Positions 9,526 through 20,440 of a stretch of 64,000 nt of DNA are shown here, piece by piece. Below the pieces are notes generated by a model. The model was not told where the DNA came from and did not search any database. It worked only from the letters and a program-made list of their open reading frames with translations. Within the stretch, counting starts at the first letter, position 1, and every line of letters starts with the position of its first letter. A program made the translations under genes and the position numbers. The stretch comes from Topomyia yanbarensis (lineage: Eukaryota > Arthropoda > Insecta > Diptera > Culicidae). The stretch spans positions 207,068,546 to 207,132,545 of the forward strand of contig NC_080670.1 of NCBI RefSeq assembly GCF_030247195.1, written 5' to 3'.

Positions 9526-11215
9526 TTTTTTTTTCGAGTGTTGTCCTACAGGAGCTGTCGAGTTAGAGTCTCGGAAGGGCTCCACGTCAGAATCACTCAC
9601 TACAATTGCAGACGAGACGGAAATTGTAACCCACTAAAAAACTGTTTAAGGTCAATTGCAGCAGGCCGTGACTCTGAATGTGATATTCATTGTACGGTTC
9701 AGATATGTGCGAGCGTAGGGCCTTTGCGATCGCGTGTAGCATCGCGAACGGCTCGAGCGTTTGTACGCTAACGTGTTCGATCGCGTGGGTGTTTGTATGT
9801 AGCGTGTACTAAAGTGTATGTAACTTCGCATGTATAAATTCTATTTTATAACCGTGTGTTCTTTCGCTGGAAGGAGCGTCCAACATAGCTCCAACATAGT
9901 CCCTACCTCATGATTCCCCGGGTCATATGATTACAACGACCGCCAGCTAAGAGTTGTGTGCCTAGCTGGTAGTGCAGCCTTCTGACTTCAGCTAGATTGA
10001 GGAGGTACGTCCCGAGCGTCTGTTCACCAAGGAGGTGCGGCTCAAACAGCGTCTGTTCTGGCATCCAGCAGCTGAGTATGAAATGCTGTATCACGTCAGC
10101 TATACCTAAGGTGGTAGCCCCACCAGCGCGATGTAGGTAGCGCGACCCCGGTAAGGTAGCCTACCGAACCCTCCCACTTACCACGTAAAGTGAAGAAGTT
10201 CTTTCGCATATTCGCGCGAGCGTTCTTACGGTTCGGGTACTAGTAGAGAGTGGGGTCTTCCACATCACTAAAATTCCCGGTCATATCACCATGGAACGTG
10301 TTGCTTAGCGCATATGAGCGTCATTTGTTTGAAGAAATTGGACGATGCTACCAGGGCCAAAGGTCGCTACTTGCGGACGTAGCCGATTCATGATTACGCG
10401 AACACGGGCGATAGTAGGTTCACATCCTTTGACCGCGTTTGTGAATTTATAATTGCTAAAACGTTCACTTAGTCACCGGGGTGTAATCCTATTTGTGACA
10501 CCGTTGGCCTTATGTGTGGATGGATGATCGCGAACGATTCGAGCGTTTGTATGTTAACGTTTTTGTCGCGTGTGCGAATGTGTATGTAACTTCGCGTGCA
10601 TAAAATTATTTTTTAAAACTGTGTGGCCATTCGCATGTTCACGTGTTTTAGAATGATCGCGCACGGACCGTGAAACTGATACTTAATTTTTAGTGTATGG
10701 TTCAGATGCTATAAGAGAGTGAGTTTGCCCATTTCACTAGAGTTCCCGGTTGTCGCCATGAAACGTGTTGTCTAGTGAATACGAGCGTTATTTTTTTTTG
10801 GTCCAACTGAAGGTATGAGTTTGGGCTGCTAAGATCGAGGGTGAAAATCTCCGGACGTGACCGATACATAATCATGCGAGCGGTGGGTTAATGCTTGAGA
10901 CCGCGTTTGTAAATTTATAGGTTCATTTAATTACCGAGGTGTTGTGACGGTGGGATCGCTGGCGTGAGTATGTGTGGATGATTGCAAGTTCGCGCTTGTG
11001 ACAAGGTTTTTGTTATCGCGAAGATCACGAGCGTTTGTACGTTTGGAATGAGAGATTGTGAGTATATATCAGAGAACATGCAATTTATTGTGTTAATGAG
11101 TGTCAGTATGAATCAAATTAAGGATATAGTAATAAAAGGAAAATAACACGCCGAATAAAGAAAAAAAGGAAATAAATGAAGTAGAAGCGTATGAACGGAT
11201 CGATATTATTTTTGG
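9526..11215 (-). mobile_element. Dispersed monomer family M, copy 1
   Basis: It starts with a T-run then CGAGTGTTGTCCTAC, and ends near GATCGATATTATTTTTGG. The interior is GC-punctuated and repetitive: the block CGAGCGTTTGTAYGYTAACG recurs at about 9750, 10540 and, truncated, 11030, giving a monomer of roughly 450-490 bp once the insert at 9868-10197 is discounted. Other copies: 20445-23190, 46535-47660 and 57311-58918. The T-run at the left end may be the poly-A tail of a minus-strand retroposon. No coding capacity is seen and the family is not recognised. Without its insert this copy is about 1350 bp, one monomer longer than copies 2 and 4. Confidence 0.7.
9868..10197. mobile_element. 330 bp insertion with 10 bp target duplication
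   Basis: GTTCTTTCGC stands on both sides (9858-9867 and 10198-10207). Removing the insert plus one duplication rebuilds the M sequence ACCGTGTGT...CATATTCGCGCGAGC, which M copy 3 has uninterrupted near 46754-46781. The insert is more GC-rich than its host and contains CCCCACCAGCGCGATG and CGACCCCGGTAAGG; its right end reads GTGAAGAA. A duplication this long and the lack of terminal inverted repeats point to target-primed retrotransposition of a SINE-like or truncated LINE element. The family is not recognised. Confidence 0.75.
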
Positions 11216-11224
11216 GGTGTGCCC

Positions 11225-11345
11225 CATTAGGCATAAATAAGTTTGGCATAAGCACGTTAGGTATAAAGACGTTTGGCATAATGGACGTTAGGCGTAATAT
11301 ACATAAGGCATAATGGACGTTTGCACAATGGACATTAGGCATAAA
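11225..11345. repeat. Minisatellite based on GGCATAATGGACGTTA
   Basis: There are about seven imperfect units of 15-17 bp. Read on the minus strand they encode the repeating tetrapeptide-like string MPNV/MPNL. The open frame there (11118-11342) follows from the repeat and carries no domain. Confidence 0.7.
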
Positions 11346-12595
11346 TTATCACGTTGAAGTACCACTTCAAGGAAATCACTTTTTGGCGGTGATGGAATCG
11401 CGTGGTAAGAGCGTAAATGTTTGAACTTTTTTAATGTTGTTAAATTACTCTGGAAACTGATCAAACTTGAAGAAATCTTTACTTAAATAAAAGAAGCAGA
11501 ACTTTGCAAACTCAGCTTGCGTTAATTTCCCGACGCACAATCGAAAGATTACATATAACCAGTGCTGAGCTCCATTACGGTACTGATGGCAAACCTGCTA
11601 GACAAAAGAGAATGAAACGTTTAGCAATTAAAGCAGTAAGTAATGCTTATTGAGTTGCGGTTCTTATTCCAATGAATTGACAACAGTAAGACGGTTCTCT
11701 TCTGAATCTCTCACTCATTGAAATCATTATTGAGAGAAATTGAAACTGACCGTCATTTTATTAATAATATAAATACGGTTATTACGGTCATCTTGTTACA
11801 AACAACGAGCTAGTATTAACAAACAGACGGTTTCACACAAATAGCTTTGCAGAAAAGAAAGAGAAAGGTGGAGAAATAATCAACAAAGCACCGCATGCTG
11901 CCTGAATACAATACACTGAAAATATTTCATTTACCAAACCAATACAAAAAATGGAACTCAATTTGTCTATCATTACAATGTGTTCTCTCTTGCACAGCTT
12001 CTGCGAGAGGAAGTTAACTGAAAATGGAAATTAAATAACGATCATTTTCGTGGTGATACAGTCACTTTATATTTACCGTCACAATTCAAAGGTCATCGTG
12101 AGATTGCACAGCACTGCACATAACTAAATTAAACTCAACGCTCTTGTTTAAAATCCGTCTCATTTGTATTAGGGTATGAATAACGCACATTAACTTAGAT
12201 TAGTTCTTACATACATGCATGGTGTAATTGTCCAAGAAGAAAATATGTGTCCTCGAAGAACAGCTCATGAAAGAAAGAATGATGCATTTTGTTAATCATT
12301 CAACAAATATTCGAATATTGCTGCTTCTATATTGATTATCTGCCATATTATGAGGTACAATGACTATATCCTGGCGGCCATCAAAAATAGAACTACGGAG
12401 ACTGTCCGATACGAGGGAGTGTTTATTGGTGTACTGTGACGAGTTATCGAAACGGAAAAGGTATCGTCACAAACGTAAAATCCATAGCGTAATGCTGATT
12501 GCTAATACTGTACATAACATTGCAAGGTTTCCACAGGCTACAAATCTTAATGTTTGCTCATTATTTTGTTTTTTTTTAATATTTGTATACAACTC
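11346..12595. other. No recognised feature
   Basis: AT-rich unique-looking sequence. The frame at 12360-12770 runs into the dispersed repeat at 12596, so it is not a coherent gene. Confidence 0.4.
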
Positions 12596-12770
12596 AGGGC
12601 AGGCAGGGTCATTAGAAACAGGCTTAAAATCTTACGGACTAATCTTTTGTCTTCTGCTGGCAGGAGTCGAGCTTAGGTTACTACGAATCGCTCAAGTCGA
12701 CCAACATGTCTCACGACAAAGACAGACTTATCCCTCTTTACCATGGGAACCGACGCAACTGTATTGGTGA
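12596..12770. repeat. Dispersed repeat, pairs with 1165-1385
   Basis: This is the second copy of the family seen at 1165-1385, in the same orientation, sharing CTAATCTTTTGTCTT, AGGAGTCGA and CCCTCTTTACCATG. Confidence 0.6.
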
Positions 12771-14135
12771 TACATATAAAATGTATACATATAAAAGGCT
12801 TGAAATGTAGATCGTAGCACTGCTCTTCCTTAAGTACTATGGCTCTTAATATTGAACAATATTTCACACGTTCTAGTCCCTTGCTAATTAAATGTCGTTA
12901 CAACATAAAAAAGTCCAAACAATGTTCTAGAACATTTATATAAATCTAGAAGAAATCTTAGATGAAAAAACCGTTTTCAAGAGGCCTTTTACAAATAATG
13001 CCCTAAGTCTCAAAAATCATAAAAGCTAGAGAGTTAAAGGCTTCAGGTAGAGTGTTTGTAATGAGTTTCTGTACTAATTTGCTGAAGTAAGTATTTTTCT
13101 ATCTGAATTATTGAAGAAAATAAATTTCGTAATTCACCATTAAGGGGGAAGTTCCATTCTAAGAAACTTTCTCAAAGACATCACATTGTTGAAGTTTTGA
13201 CGCAATAAAAAAACCCTTTTTGCTCTTTGGGACCTCTGTACCTTGTTTATATCTCTTACCACTGAAAAGTTAGTGTTAGTCCCCTGTATGCGGTGAAATG
13301 TGCAACTAAAATTGCCAAGCACGTTGCTGGTCTGGTAGCTAGACTAGTCTTCGATTCCAATTTGGAGCAGACACTTCTGGTGGTACTAGGAAAAGGTCAT
13401 TTTTTCTTGTCACTAATGCATAAGGATTCCCAGCAAGGAATCAATAGTTTGACTATAATACTGGTTTAAATTTGAAACTCGAATTATACATGAGCGGGCT
13501 TGCGAAAGGAAAATGGCATCAGTATGTACTGCTTGGTCATTAGGAAATCGATAGAGCTAACACCTACTATGCCCCGAGACTAAGATGTTTGCATAGGGTG
13601 ACCAGATCATATGCAGAAACTTTTTTTCGTAACACCTCAGCCGGTCACATCTCAGGTAACAATTGATGTTTTATAGCACGCTACAAGAGCAATCTAAGTT
13701 TTATCAGTGACTATAAAACTACCATAAAACCTCAATCGCTACTAGGGATATTTGTTTGGCAATTTATTTTGCTAGACCACTGCTCTAAACAATTCGGTTT
13801 TTAATTAATACACTATTTCCGATTCTCGCAGATCAATTACATAAGATATCTGACTTGCATAGTCTTTCTTTTTTGATATCTTGCTTTAACTCGATAAATT
13901 GTTCTCTAGAGGACAAAATCCTCGAACTATAACGAAAGATCAACAGAACTATATTTGTCTGACAGTAAAATGCGGACTGAGTTTGACTAACACCTTGAGT
14001 GGGGGTGTTTTTCATGGGTTATGTACTTGCAATAAATTCGACGAAACAATCACAAATAATAATCATTACGTGGTCCTCCACCATTTTGTGTCCATTCGAA
14101 ACAGCCAACCTAGCTAACTAGTCGAAATATAGGAT
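12771..14135. other. No recognised feature
   Basis: AT-rich sequence without repeat partners that I noticed. Short frames only. Confidence 0.4.
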
Positions 14136-14139
14136 TTCT

Positions 14140-15500
14140 CTAGCAGAAAACACGAAGAGAAATTGGTTTGAGAAGGTGGGGCACTCCCCTACCCCTAGTA
14201 ACCGGGCAACTGTCCTCTACCACCTTCCCCTCAGCGTCACCGTTTTCGATCGTCGCTAGGCCGCCGGCTCCGCATGGGAGGGTATGAAAATGTATGTAAA
14301 TAGATGATGAGCCACCGTCAAATCGCTCGAGCCGTGCTAGAAAACATAGCTGCTGATGGCGTGGCTGAACGGATAGATTCCAGGGAAAAACACTAGGCAT
14401 CGATAGCTAGCTCGAATCGAGTCTTATTACACAAACGCACACCTACACACGCACAGCCGACTGACTGATGTTGCTAGGGTCAAAAATGTTGTTCGAAATG
14501 ACATCCGCTGTTCGCGCCCAAAGGTTGCACCCTTGCCCGAAAGTAGGTCACTTCTTCCAACTCCAACGGAATGCTGGTGTTCGACCTATCAGTTGGAAGC
14601 TCGGGTCGTCGCCAACGTAAGCAGATTTGTTGTGCAAAACTCGCAACGTTTGTTACATTGACCATTTGAACTCGAAACGTGGCGCGGCTTGCAAAATGTT
14701 TCAACTCCGACCACCCCGTGGCAAGGTGATTTAGAGGAGGGGGGGCGGGGGCTTTCGGGGGGTCTCTCGTTACAGAAATTTCGCCTTCACATGCGCTATA
14801 GCACATAGCTGCAGTTTTCGGTGCACGTATAGAAAAGTGAACGAACAACAACGAAAAAAAACTAGTTTCACTGACGACGAGGTGATAGGTATGTGCGCGA
14901 ATCACGGGCTTTGGTCGCTTCCACAAGGCATAAATGCGGCAGCACAGCATCGGATGGTGGAATACATACTTTGCAAAATACGGTTTGGTCCACAGCCGCC
15001 ACCGTTGCCTTTCCTCCGTTGCTTCTGCGTATTTCTCCAAACTCTTCTCGGTTCGAACAAACGGTTACCTTCTTCTTCTTCTGCTGCTTGTTGACGGTGT
15101 TCTTCGTTAGTCCGCCCGGGCCCAGGCCCCGGTCGGTTTGGTGGGGTCTCTCCCAAACAACCAACAACAACAACAGAAACGGAGATACTATATAGGTACC
15201 TAGAGCTATAATACACCGACTAGAGCTGCCTATGCTGGCTGGCTAATGCTATTCACAATTCAATGCGCGAAACTTGAAGGGTGCCTCTGCCGGAGGGGAC
15301 CGACCGGGGTTGAGTGTGTACATGCGGTGTGGTAGAAATTGAACCAAACCGGCACCACCGAGGTGCTTCTCGATCTGCTGTGTTTAGCAGCGGCAGCAGC
15401 AGCAGCACCGGCAGGCTAATGCAATCTCCAATCCGCGAGAGGTTCGACAGTTTCGAACGGCGGCGGCCATCTTGGGCATTTCAGTAATAAATCAATGTGG
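14140..15500. other. GC-richer island with simple repeats
   Basis: Balanced composition with a G-rich block (14733-14762), TTC runs (about 15069-15080), CAA runs (15158-15176) and a CAG run (15390-15406). Up to five frames of 85-186 codons overlap on both strands, including 14480-15040 (-), but none has a recognisable domain. I read it as host non-coding, regulatory or UTR DNA. Confidence 0.4.
14733..14762 (+). other. G-rich block with G-quadruplex potential
   Basis: GG A GGGGGGG C GGGGG CTTTC GGGGGG gives at least four G-runs within 30 nt on the + strand, which fits the usual G-quadruplex pattern. Function is unknown. Confidence 0.5.
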
Positions 15501-16365
15501 GTTTTTTTCTTGCGTTCCCCCTGTGTCACGTGGAACGTGAATTTCTTGCGCACTGGAAGGTATTTTTAGCATAATCTGGTCTCTCACAGCATATTTTTAG
15601 GGTGTTGTTCCAATGGTGACTGGCATTTTCGAACTTTGTCTAGTTTATCATTTTTTTTCTAAATAGTTTAAAAAAATGCATGCAAAAAACAATTTCCAAC
15701 CTTATGTTAATGCAAACTTTTTATTTTAATACATTTTTAGTTAACCAACTAGGAAACTAATCCACCGGGAATTAAATGCGTGTGGGGAATACGCATGGTC
15801 TTGTCTGAGCGAATAATGCCTTTTGAATTGCGTATGAGAGTTGAGGATCAACAATTCGTGAGAAGAATCCAAAACCAGTTACCAATTTCTTCAGTCACAC
15901 AAGCAGTCATATCAATCAATTATAATTGTTCTCATTGTATTGAGTACTTTCATATACTTTAGAGTAGTAAATGCACTATATTATTGATTGCTTTGTTAAC
16001 CACATTTAATCATGAGTATAAAAATATTATAGCTTGATTATTGACGTAAAAAATGACAAAATCGGAAGCCCTTCCGATAACCTAGCTCTACAGTTCCAGT
16101 AGGACAACTCTCGGAAAGAAAATGACAGAATCCAGAGTCCCATCTTTGTCTCTTGCATCTGCAGCGTTGTTTTAAATTAAATTAGTTTTTTTTCGTTCTT
16201 ATTGCCTCCAATCTTGATCTAGTAATTAACATAAGAAAACCGCGCTCATGTCATCGGTTGTATATTCAAACATACAAAGTTACTCGTTCCAGGTATTTCA
16301 GGTATTAGTGCTTATATTATACCGTTAAAATGCACTGCAGTTAGCATAACAACGCGCGCAAATAA
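15501..16365. other. No recognised feature
   Basis: The sequence returns to AT-rich. A 60-codon frame at 15780-15962 is not recognisable. Confidence 0.4.
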
Positions 16366-16520
16366 TGTTGCTTTTTAACAAAACGAGCATATCAAAATAA
16401 ATTCAACAAACGCTTAATCTATCATAAATTCTCGGTAGCCGGTTGCCCAGAGCAACAAACACACGATAACACTTCTGAGAGTTACATTAATCGTAAGTAA
16501 AGTTGTTTGTTTTGATATGT
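16366..16520. repeat. Dispersed repeat, pairs with 32690-32830
   Basis: The shared core is CGGTAGCCGGTTGCCCAGAG here and CGGCAGCCGATTGCCCAGAG at about 32785, each preceded by similar AT-rich sequence and followed by CACACG-like words. The family is not recognised. Confidence 0.45.
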
Positions 16521-16835
16521 TCAACATATGTGCCATATCTATGGAAAAAAAATTTCAAAAATATATAAAAAAAAGTTCCAAAATGTGATAAATGTTATAA
16601 GATTTAAAGGTTTTCTTCGTCAAATTTTGAAAAAATGCGTCCCATAAAAATTTTAACAACCCACAAAGCGGCAGCTGAAATTTGGTTTTGACTAGTTGAT
16701 ACCTTGAACTTTTATATCGACGAAAGGCAATAAGTGGGACAAGGCGGGACTTTTTTTAGCTCTTGCTCGGACGGACATCACGCTCGACCAGTCGTTCGAT
16801 TGAAACACAAAATGTGTTTTAGTTTTAGGGATTTT

Positions 16836-16906
16836 GCGTCAAGCCGGCGCTAATCTATTCCGACAAAAAGTTAGTGCCGGTTTCTGAAGAGACGAAGTCG
16901 AAACGC
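16836..16906 (+). ncRNA. Hammerhead ribozyme motif, type III topology, copy 1
   Basis: In order: GCGUC (16836-16840; predicted cleavage after C16840), stem I 5' strand 16841-16853, loop, stem I 3' strand 16871-16883, core CUGAAGA (16884-16890), stem II GAC/GAA/GUC (16891-16899), GAAA (16900-16903), then CGC (16904-16906) closing stem III on GCG. All 13 stem I positions pair, two as G.U. U16835-A16907 adds a fifth stem III pair. The only core change from CUGAUGA is at position 7, which tolerates any base in known hammerheads. The open helix is stem III. Stem II is minimal (3 bp, GAA loop), so activity could be modest. The carrier repeat is unknown; short flanking similarity to the copy at 41431 suggests a retroelement. 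Confidence 0.8.
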
Positions 16907-16919
16907 ACCCATGACTAAT

Positions 16920-17935
16920 AAGAACTTCAAAACCAAGATTTATAATGATATTCAGATCGCTAAGTCGGCTGAGATCTATAATTGTTATATTAATTTAAAA
17001 TTTCGTAAATCTAAAACATGAAAAATAGAGAATGTTCAAGACTTCATATTTCCCAGATATTTAGGATTGAGGACTAAAGAACTATGAAAATAGGTCTGAC
17101 AATCTGATTCACAAAAAAAAACTTTTTGCTTAAATGACTAGAACTTAGCCCCAATAAAATACGACATTACATTTCCTGAATAGTTGCGTTGACAATCAAA
17201 GAAGGTGTTTCTAAACTCGATCAGCTGTGAGTGAAATTTGCCAGAAGGTTTAATTAACTGAACTATCACGTTCTACCGATGCTTCAGCACATTCCGTGGT
17301 TATCGCGGTCCACTCTGACATCGTAATGCGTATTTTTTACGCATATACGACAACCCAATTGGTGTTGTCCTCCTACTCATGGGCAGTACAATATACGCTT
17401 TCTTTACCCGGGGAATACCACCCACGCTATTTCGCAACAGTGTAAAATTCGTTTAACAAAAATTATGTTGTTTTAAAAATCACTGTCGGAAAAAAATTAT
17501 ATTTAAGTAAATAACAATGAAAATTACAGCGAATCATTCAGCAAATGAATGGGCGAAGCAAATCTATACGATTTTTGTAGGTTCGTTTTCAATGAGAGCG
17601 ATACTAATGGATGACAACAGATTAATAAGGTTACATGAGACCCGAACCACCAAACTTCATGGTTTAAAATTTATTTCATTATTAACAGGTGTAGAGATTG
17701 AGTTTTCCAACCAGAAGCTGTTGCAAAATAATTTCTATCAAAATTGCAATATGGCGGAAAACCTGCATGTTTCATCTAGAAAAAGTTTGTTAACTGATTT
17801 CGTTCCAATTAGAAGCTTCGAAGTGGCCTAAAATATGCTTTGGAGTCACGAAAATAATGTGCAAAAATATGGAAGGCAGCAATAATATCCCCTTTGAATA
17901 TCACCAAAAAAGTCTTAAATTAAGGCAATGGCACT
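16920..17935. other. No recognised feature
   Basis: AT-rich. The 104-codon frame at 17517-17831 has no recognisable domain and sits alone, so I do not call it a gene. Confidence 0.4.
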
Positions 17936-17939
17936 TACG

Positions 17940-18360
17940 TAAAAACCCAAAAAAAAAACTCTGTTAACTGTAACAGAAAAATTAAATAGTAAAAAGTAGA
18001 AAAGCGAAAAAGTAGAAAAGCAAAAAAGAGAAAAAGTAGAAAAGTTAGAATGCAAAAAGTAAAAAATGTAAAAATTAAAATAAAAAATTCAACAATAAAA
18101 AATTAAAATGTAAAAAAATTGAAAGTGAAAAAATAGAAAAATGAGAAAATAATTAAAAAAAATAACTAGTAACAAAGCAAAAATGAAAAGTAATGAAGCC
18201 AAATAAAAATAAAAGAAACAAAGTAAAAAGGTGAAACCGTTAAAAGTAAAAAGTGTAAACATGCTGTCAAGGAAAAAAATATTCAAGTGAATAGCTAAAC
18301 AAGTGAATAATTGAACAAATGAACAGCTAAATGAACAAACAACAATTAAAAATGAATATG
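17940..18360. repeat. A-rich tract
   Basis: This is AAAAAGTAGAAAAG-like purine-rich sequence that shifts into AAATGAACA-type words. It is the same class as the tract at 1-426. Confidence 0.7.
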
Positions 18361-18453
18361 AAAATTAATTTCGAAACCAGAAAGTGCTCAAGAAAGGATT
18401 TACGCGAATTTGACTTTGTTCATTTGCTAGGACCCATCAAGCGAATTTGCATG

Positions 18454-18485
18454 AGTCTGACAAAATCGGATCTTCACTGCAATTC
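18454..18485. mobile_element. Remnant of pogo-like MITE right end
   Basis: TCTGACAAAATCGGATCTTC followed by ACTGCAATTC resembles the right terminus of the element at 429-821 (CTGATAAAAACGGGTCTTTA, CTGTAATTC). Only the end is left. Confidence 0.5.
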
Positions 18486-18570
18486 AAAATAAAAAATGAT
18501 TAAAATTGATATAAAAAATAAAGAATGTAAAATAAAAAATATAAAATAAGGAATCAATATAGAAGATTGG

Positions 18571-18722
18571 AGGGGACGGGCATAGCGTAGTTGGTAAATC
18601 GATTGCCTCTTACGCAGCTCACCTGGGTTCGATTTCCAACCCCGCAAATAGGTTTACAAATTTTTCCAAAAGAGAGACCCAAACCCGAAAAGAGTCGAAT
18701 GACCCTAAGGTTAAAATGTATA
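18571..18722 (+). mobile_element. tRNA-derived SINE, family A, copy 2
   Basis: Box A TAGCGTAGTTGG (18583-18594) and box B GGTTCGATTTC lie at tRNA-like spacing. The body word TTTTTCCAAAAGAGA and the tail GAATGACCCTAAGG follow. It is close to copy 3 at 24763 over its whole length, and A-rich tract flanks both sides. Confidence 0.8.
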
Positions 18723-18910
18723 AAAAGATTGGAAATAAAAATATTGTATCAAAAATAAAACAAATAAAAACGAAATAAAAACTAAACCGTCAAAAATTAA
18801 CAAAACTAAAATTGAAAATAAAATTGAAAAGAAATAAAAAATTAAGAATAACAAATAAAACAGACGAAATGAAACATTAAAAATAAACGCTAAAAATATA
18901 TAAACCAAAA
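18723..18910. repeat. A-rich tract
   Basis: AAAATAAAAA-type sequence between the SINE tail and the MITE at 18917. Confidence 0.7.
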
Positions 18911-18916
18911 ATATTA

Positions 18917-19837
18917 GGGTAAGGTGGGGCAAATCCGACCGTTGGGTAAACCCGACCACTCTCTGTTACCGAAAATCAGAAGCACTACGCGAACTAATAT
19001 CAATGGTGTCGTGTAGAGCATCGAAAATAATCATAATGGTGGCATGACAGCATTTTATTAATCTACATTGAGATGCTCAAACGACAAAAAGTGTGTTTTT
19101 ACAACTTTTTATTTGACTTTTGTGCATTATTGCCAACAGGATATTTCTGATTGTTAAAGTGATTGCATAAAAAATGTAAGTAGATTTAAATTCTTTGAAT
19201 GAAGTCCTATAAAGTGTGTAGGAATTTGGTTCAACCTTTTTCATAACTTTTTTTAATTGCACCGTAATGAAAAATGGCGCGGTGGGGCAAATCCGACCGC
19301 TTTTTTGCTAAGAAAATGTTTATTTATCAAATTGAAATATATTTTTATTGTTATTTTTTATTATTTTTATGAAAAATGGTTCATAATTACAAATGAAAGA
19401 CACAAAAACGTGATGATTATAGTATTCGTCAAGCAATTGCTCCGATGCAAATGGGAATATCATTACGTGCTCCTGCTCGTGATTTTAGCATTCCAAGATT
19501 GACATTGAACTCCATTTTCTTCATGTTACAATTCAATAACACAAGATTCATTGATTTATCATTGAAAAACCATAAAATTTGGGTAATATCTGCGCTAAAT
19601 CAACGAAAAACATAGGGGGTCGGGTTTACCCCACCATTTTTGAAAACAGCAAAAATTAACATTTTCGTTAAAATCTTGTATCTCAAAATTTTCCCAAGAT
19701 GCGAATAAAACGCTGTATATAGAAAGTTGCCCAGGAGTTTAACCTTTAATTTGGTATATAAAACGACTTGATCCGATGTAAAATGAGCATTTTACAGCCA
19801 AAACCATTTACTAGGTCGGATTTACCCCACCTTACCC
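18917..19837. mobile_element. 921 bp MITE with GGGTAAGGTGGGG ends and TA duplication
   Basis: The termini are inverted: GGGTAAGGTGGGGCAAATCC at the left, and the same on the other strand at the right with one change (C to T). TA flanks both ends (18915-18916, 19838-19839). A second, inner pair of related words (CGGTGGGGCAAATCCGACCG near 19279 and GGTCGGGTTTACCCCACC near 19618) lies in inverted orientation, so the element may be a MITE inside a MITE or an internally duplicated one. No transposase frame is present. Fits a Tc1/mariner-type or other TA-targeting group. Confidence 0.75.
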
Positions 19838-19839
19838 TA

Positions 19840-20440
19840 CAAATAAAAAAGTAGAAAGAAAAAATTGAAAACGAAAACAAAAACATGTGAAATAAAACTT
19901 TATTAAGAAAACATGAAAAATAATAAATAAAACTTCACTGAAAACTAAAACCTGAAAACTAAGAATTAAAAACTGAAATCTAAAACCTATGAAATGTACA
20001 CAAAAACTAAAACACAAACTAAAAATTAAAAACTAGTAAATAAGCGCAAACGATAAACATAAATAAATAAAGAACTAGAAGTTAAAAAAAGAATAAAGAT
20101 TTAAAAAATTGTATGAAAAATGAAACATATTAGCAAATCAAAAATTATAATAAAAATGTAAATAAAAAATTCAATTTAAGCATTACAAAATAGAAAAGTA
20201 AAGAATTAAACACAAAAAAATAAATATAAAAAATTACAAATTGCTAAATAGAATAGTAAAATCCAAAACTATGAAAAATAAATAAATTTAAAAGCAAAGT
20301 AAAAATAAAAGTAACAAAAGTGCAGGAATGAAATATATTAACAAATAAAAACAATTATAATGCAAATGAATGTATAAAAAATGAAAAAAAAATAAAAATT
20401 GAAATGGAAAAACTAGAAACAAGGTTAACAAAGATTTAAA
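19840..20440. repeat. A-rich tract
   Basis: AAAACTAAAAAT-type purine-rich sequence between the MITE and family M copy 2. No gene. Confidence 0.7.

Noticed and set aside
12436..12456. Possible hammerhead core CTGTGACGAG...CGAAAC
   Set aside because: The core lacks the A of CUGANGA, and no stem I or stem III partner with a GUH site is present.
14480..15040. 186-codon minus-strand open frame as a gene
   Set aside because: No recognisable domain, a proline-rich stretch from simple sequence, and three or more competing frames on both strands over the same bases.
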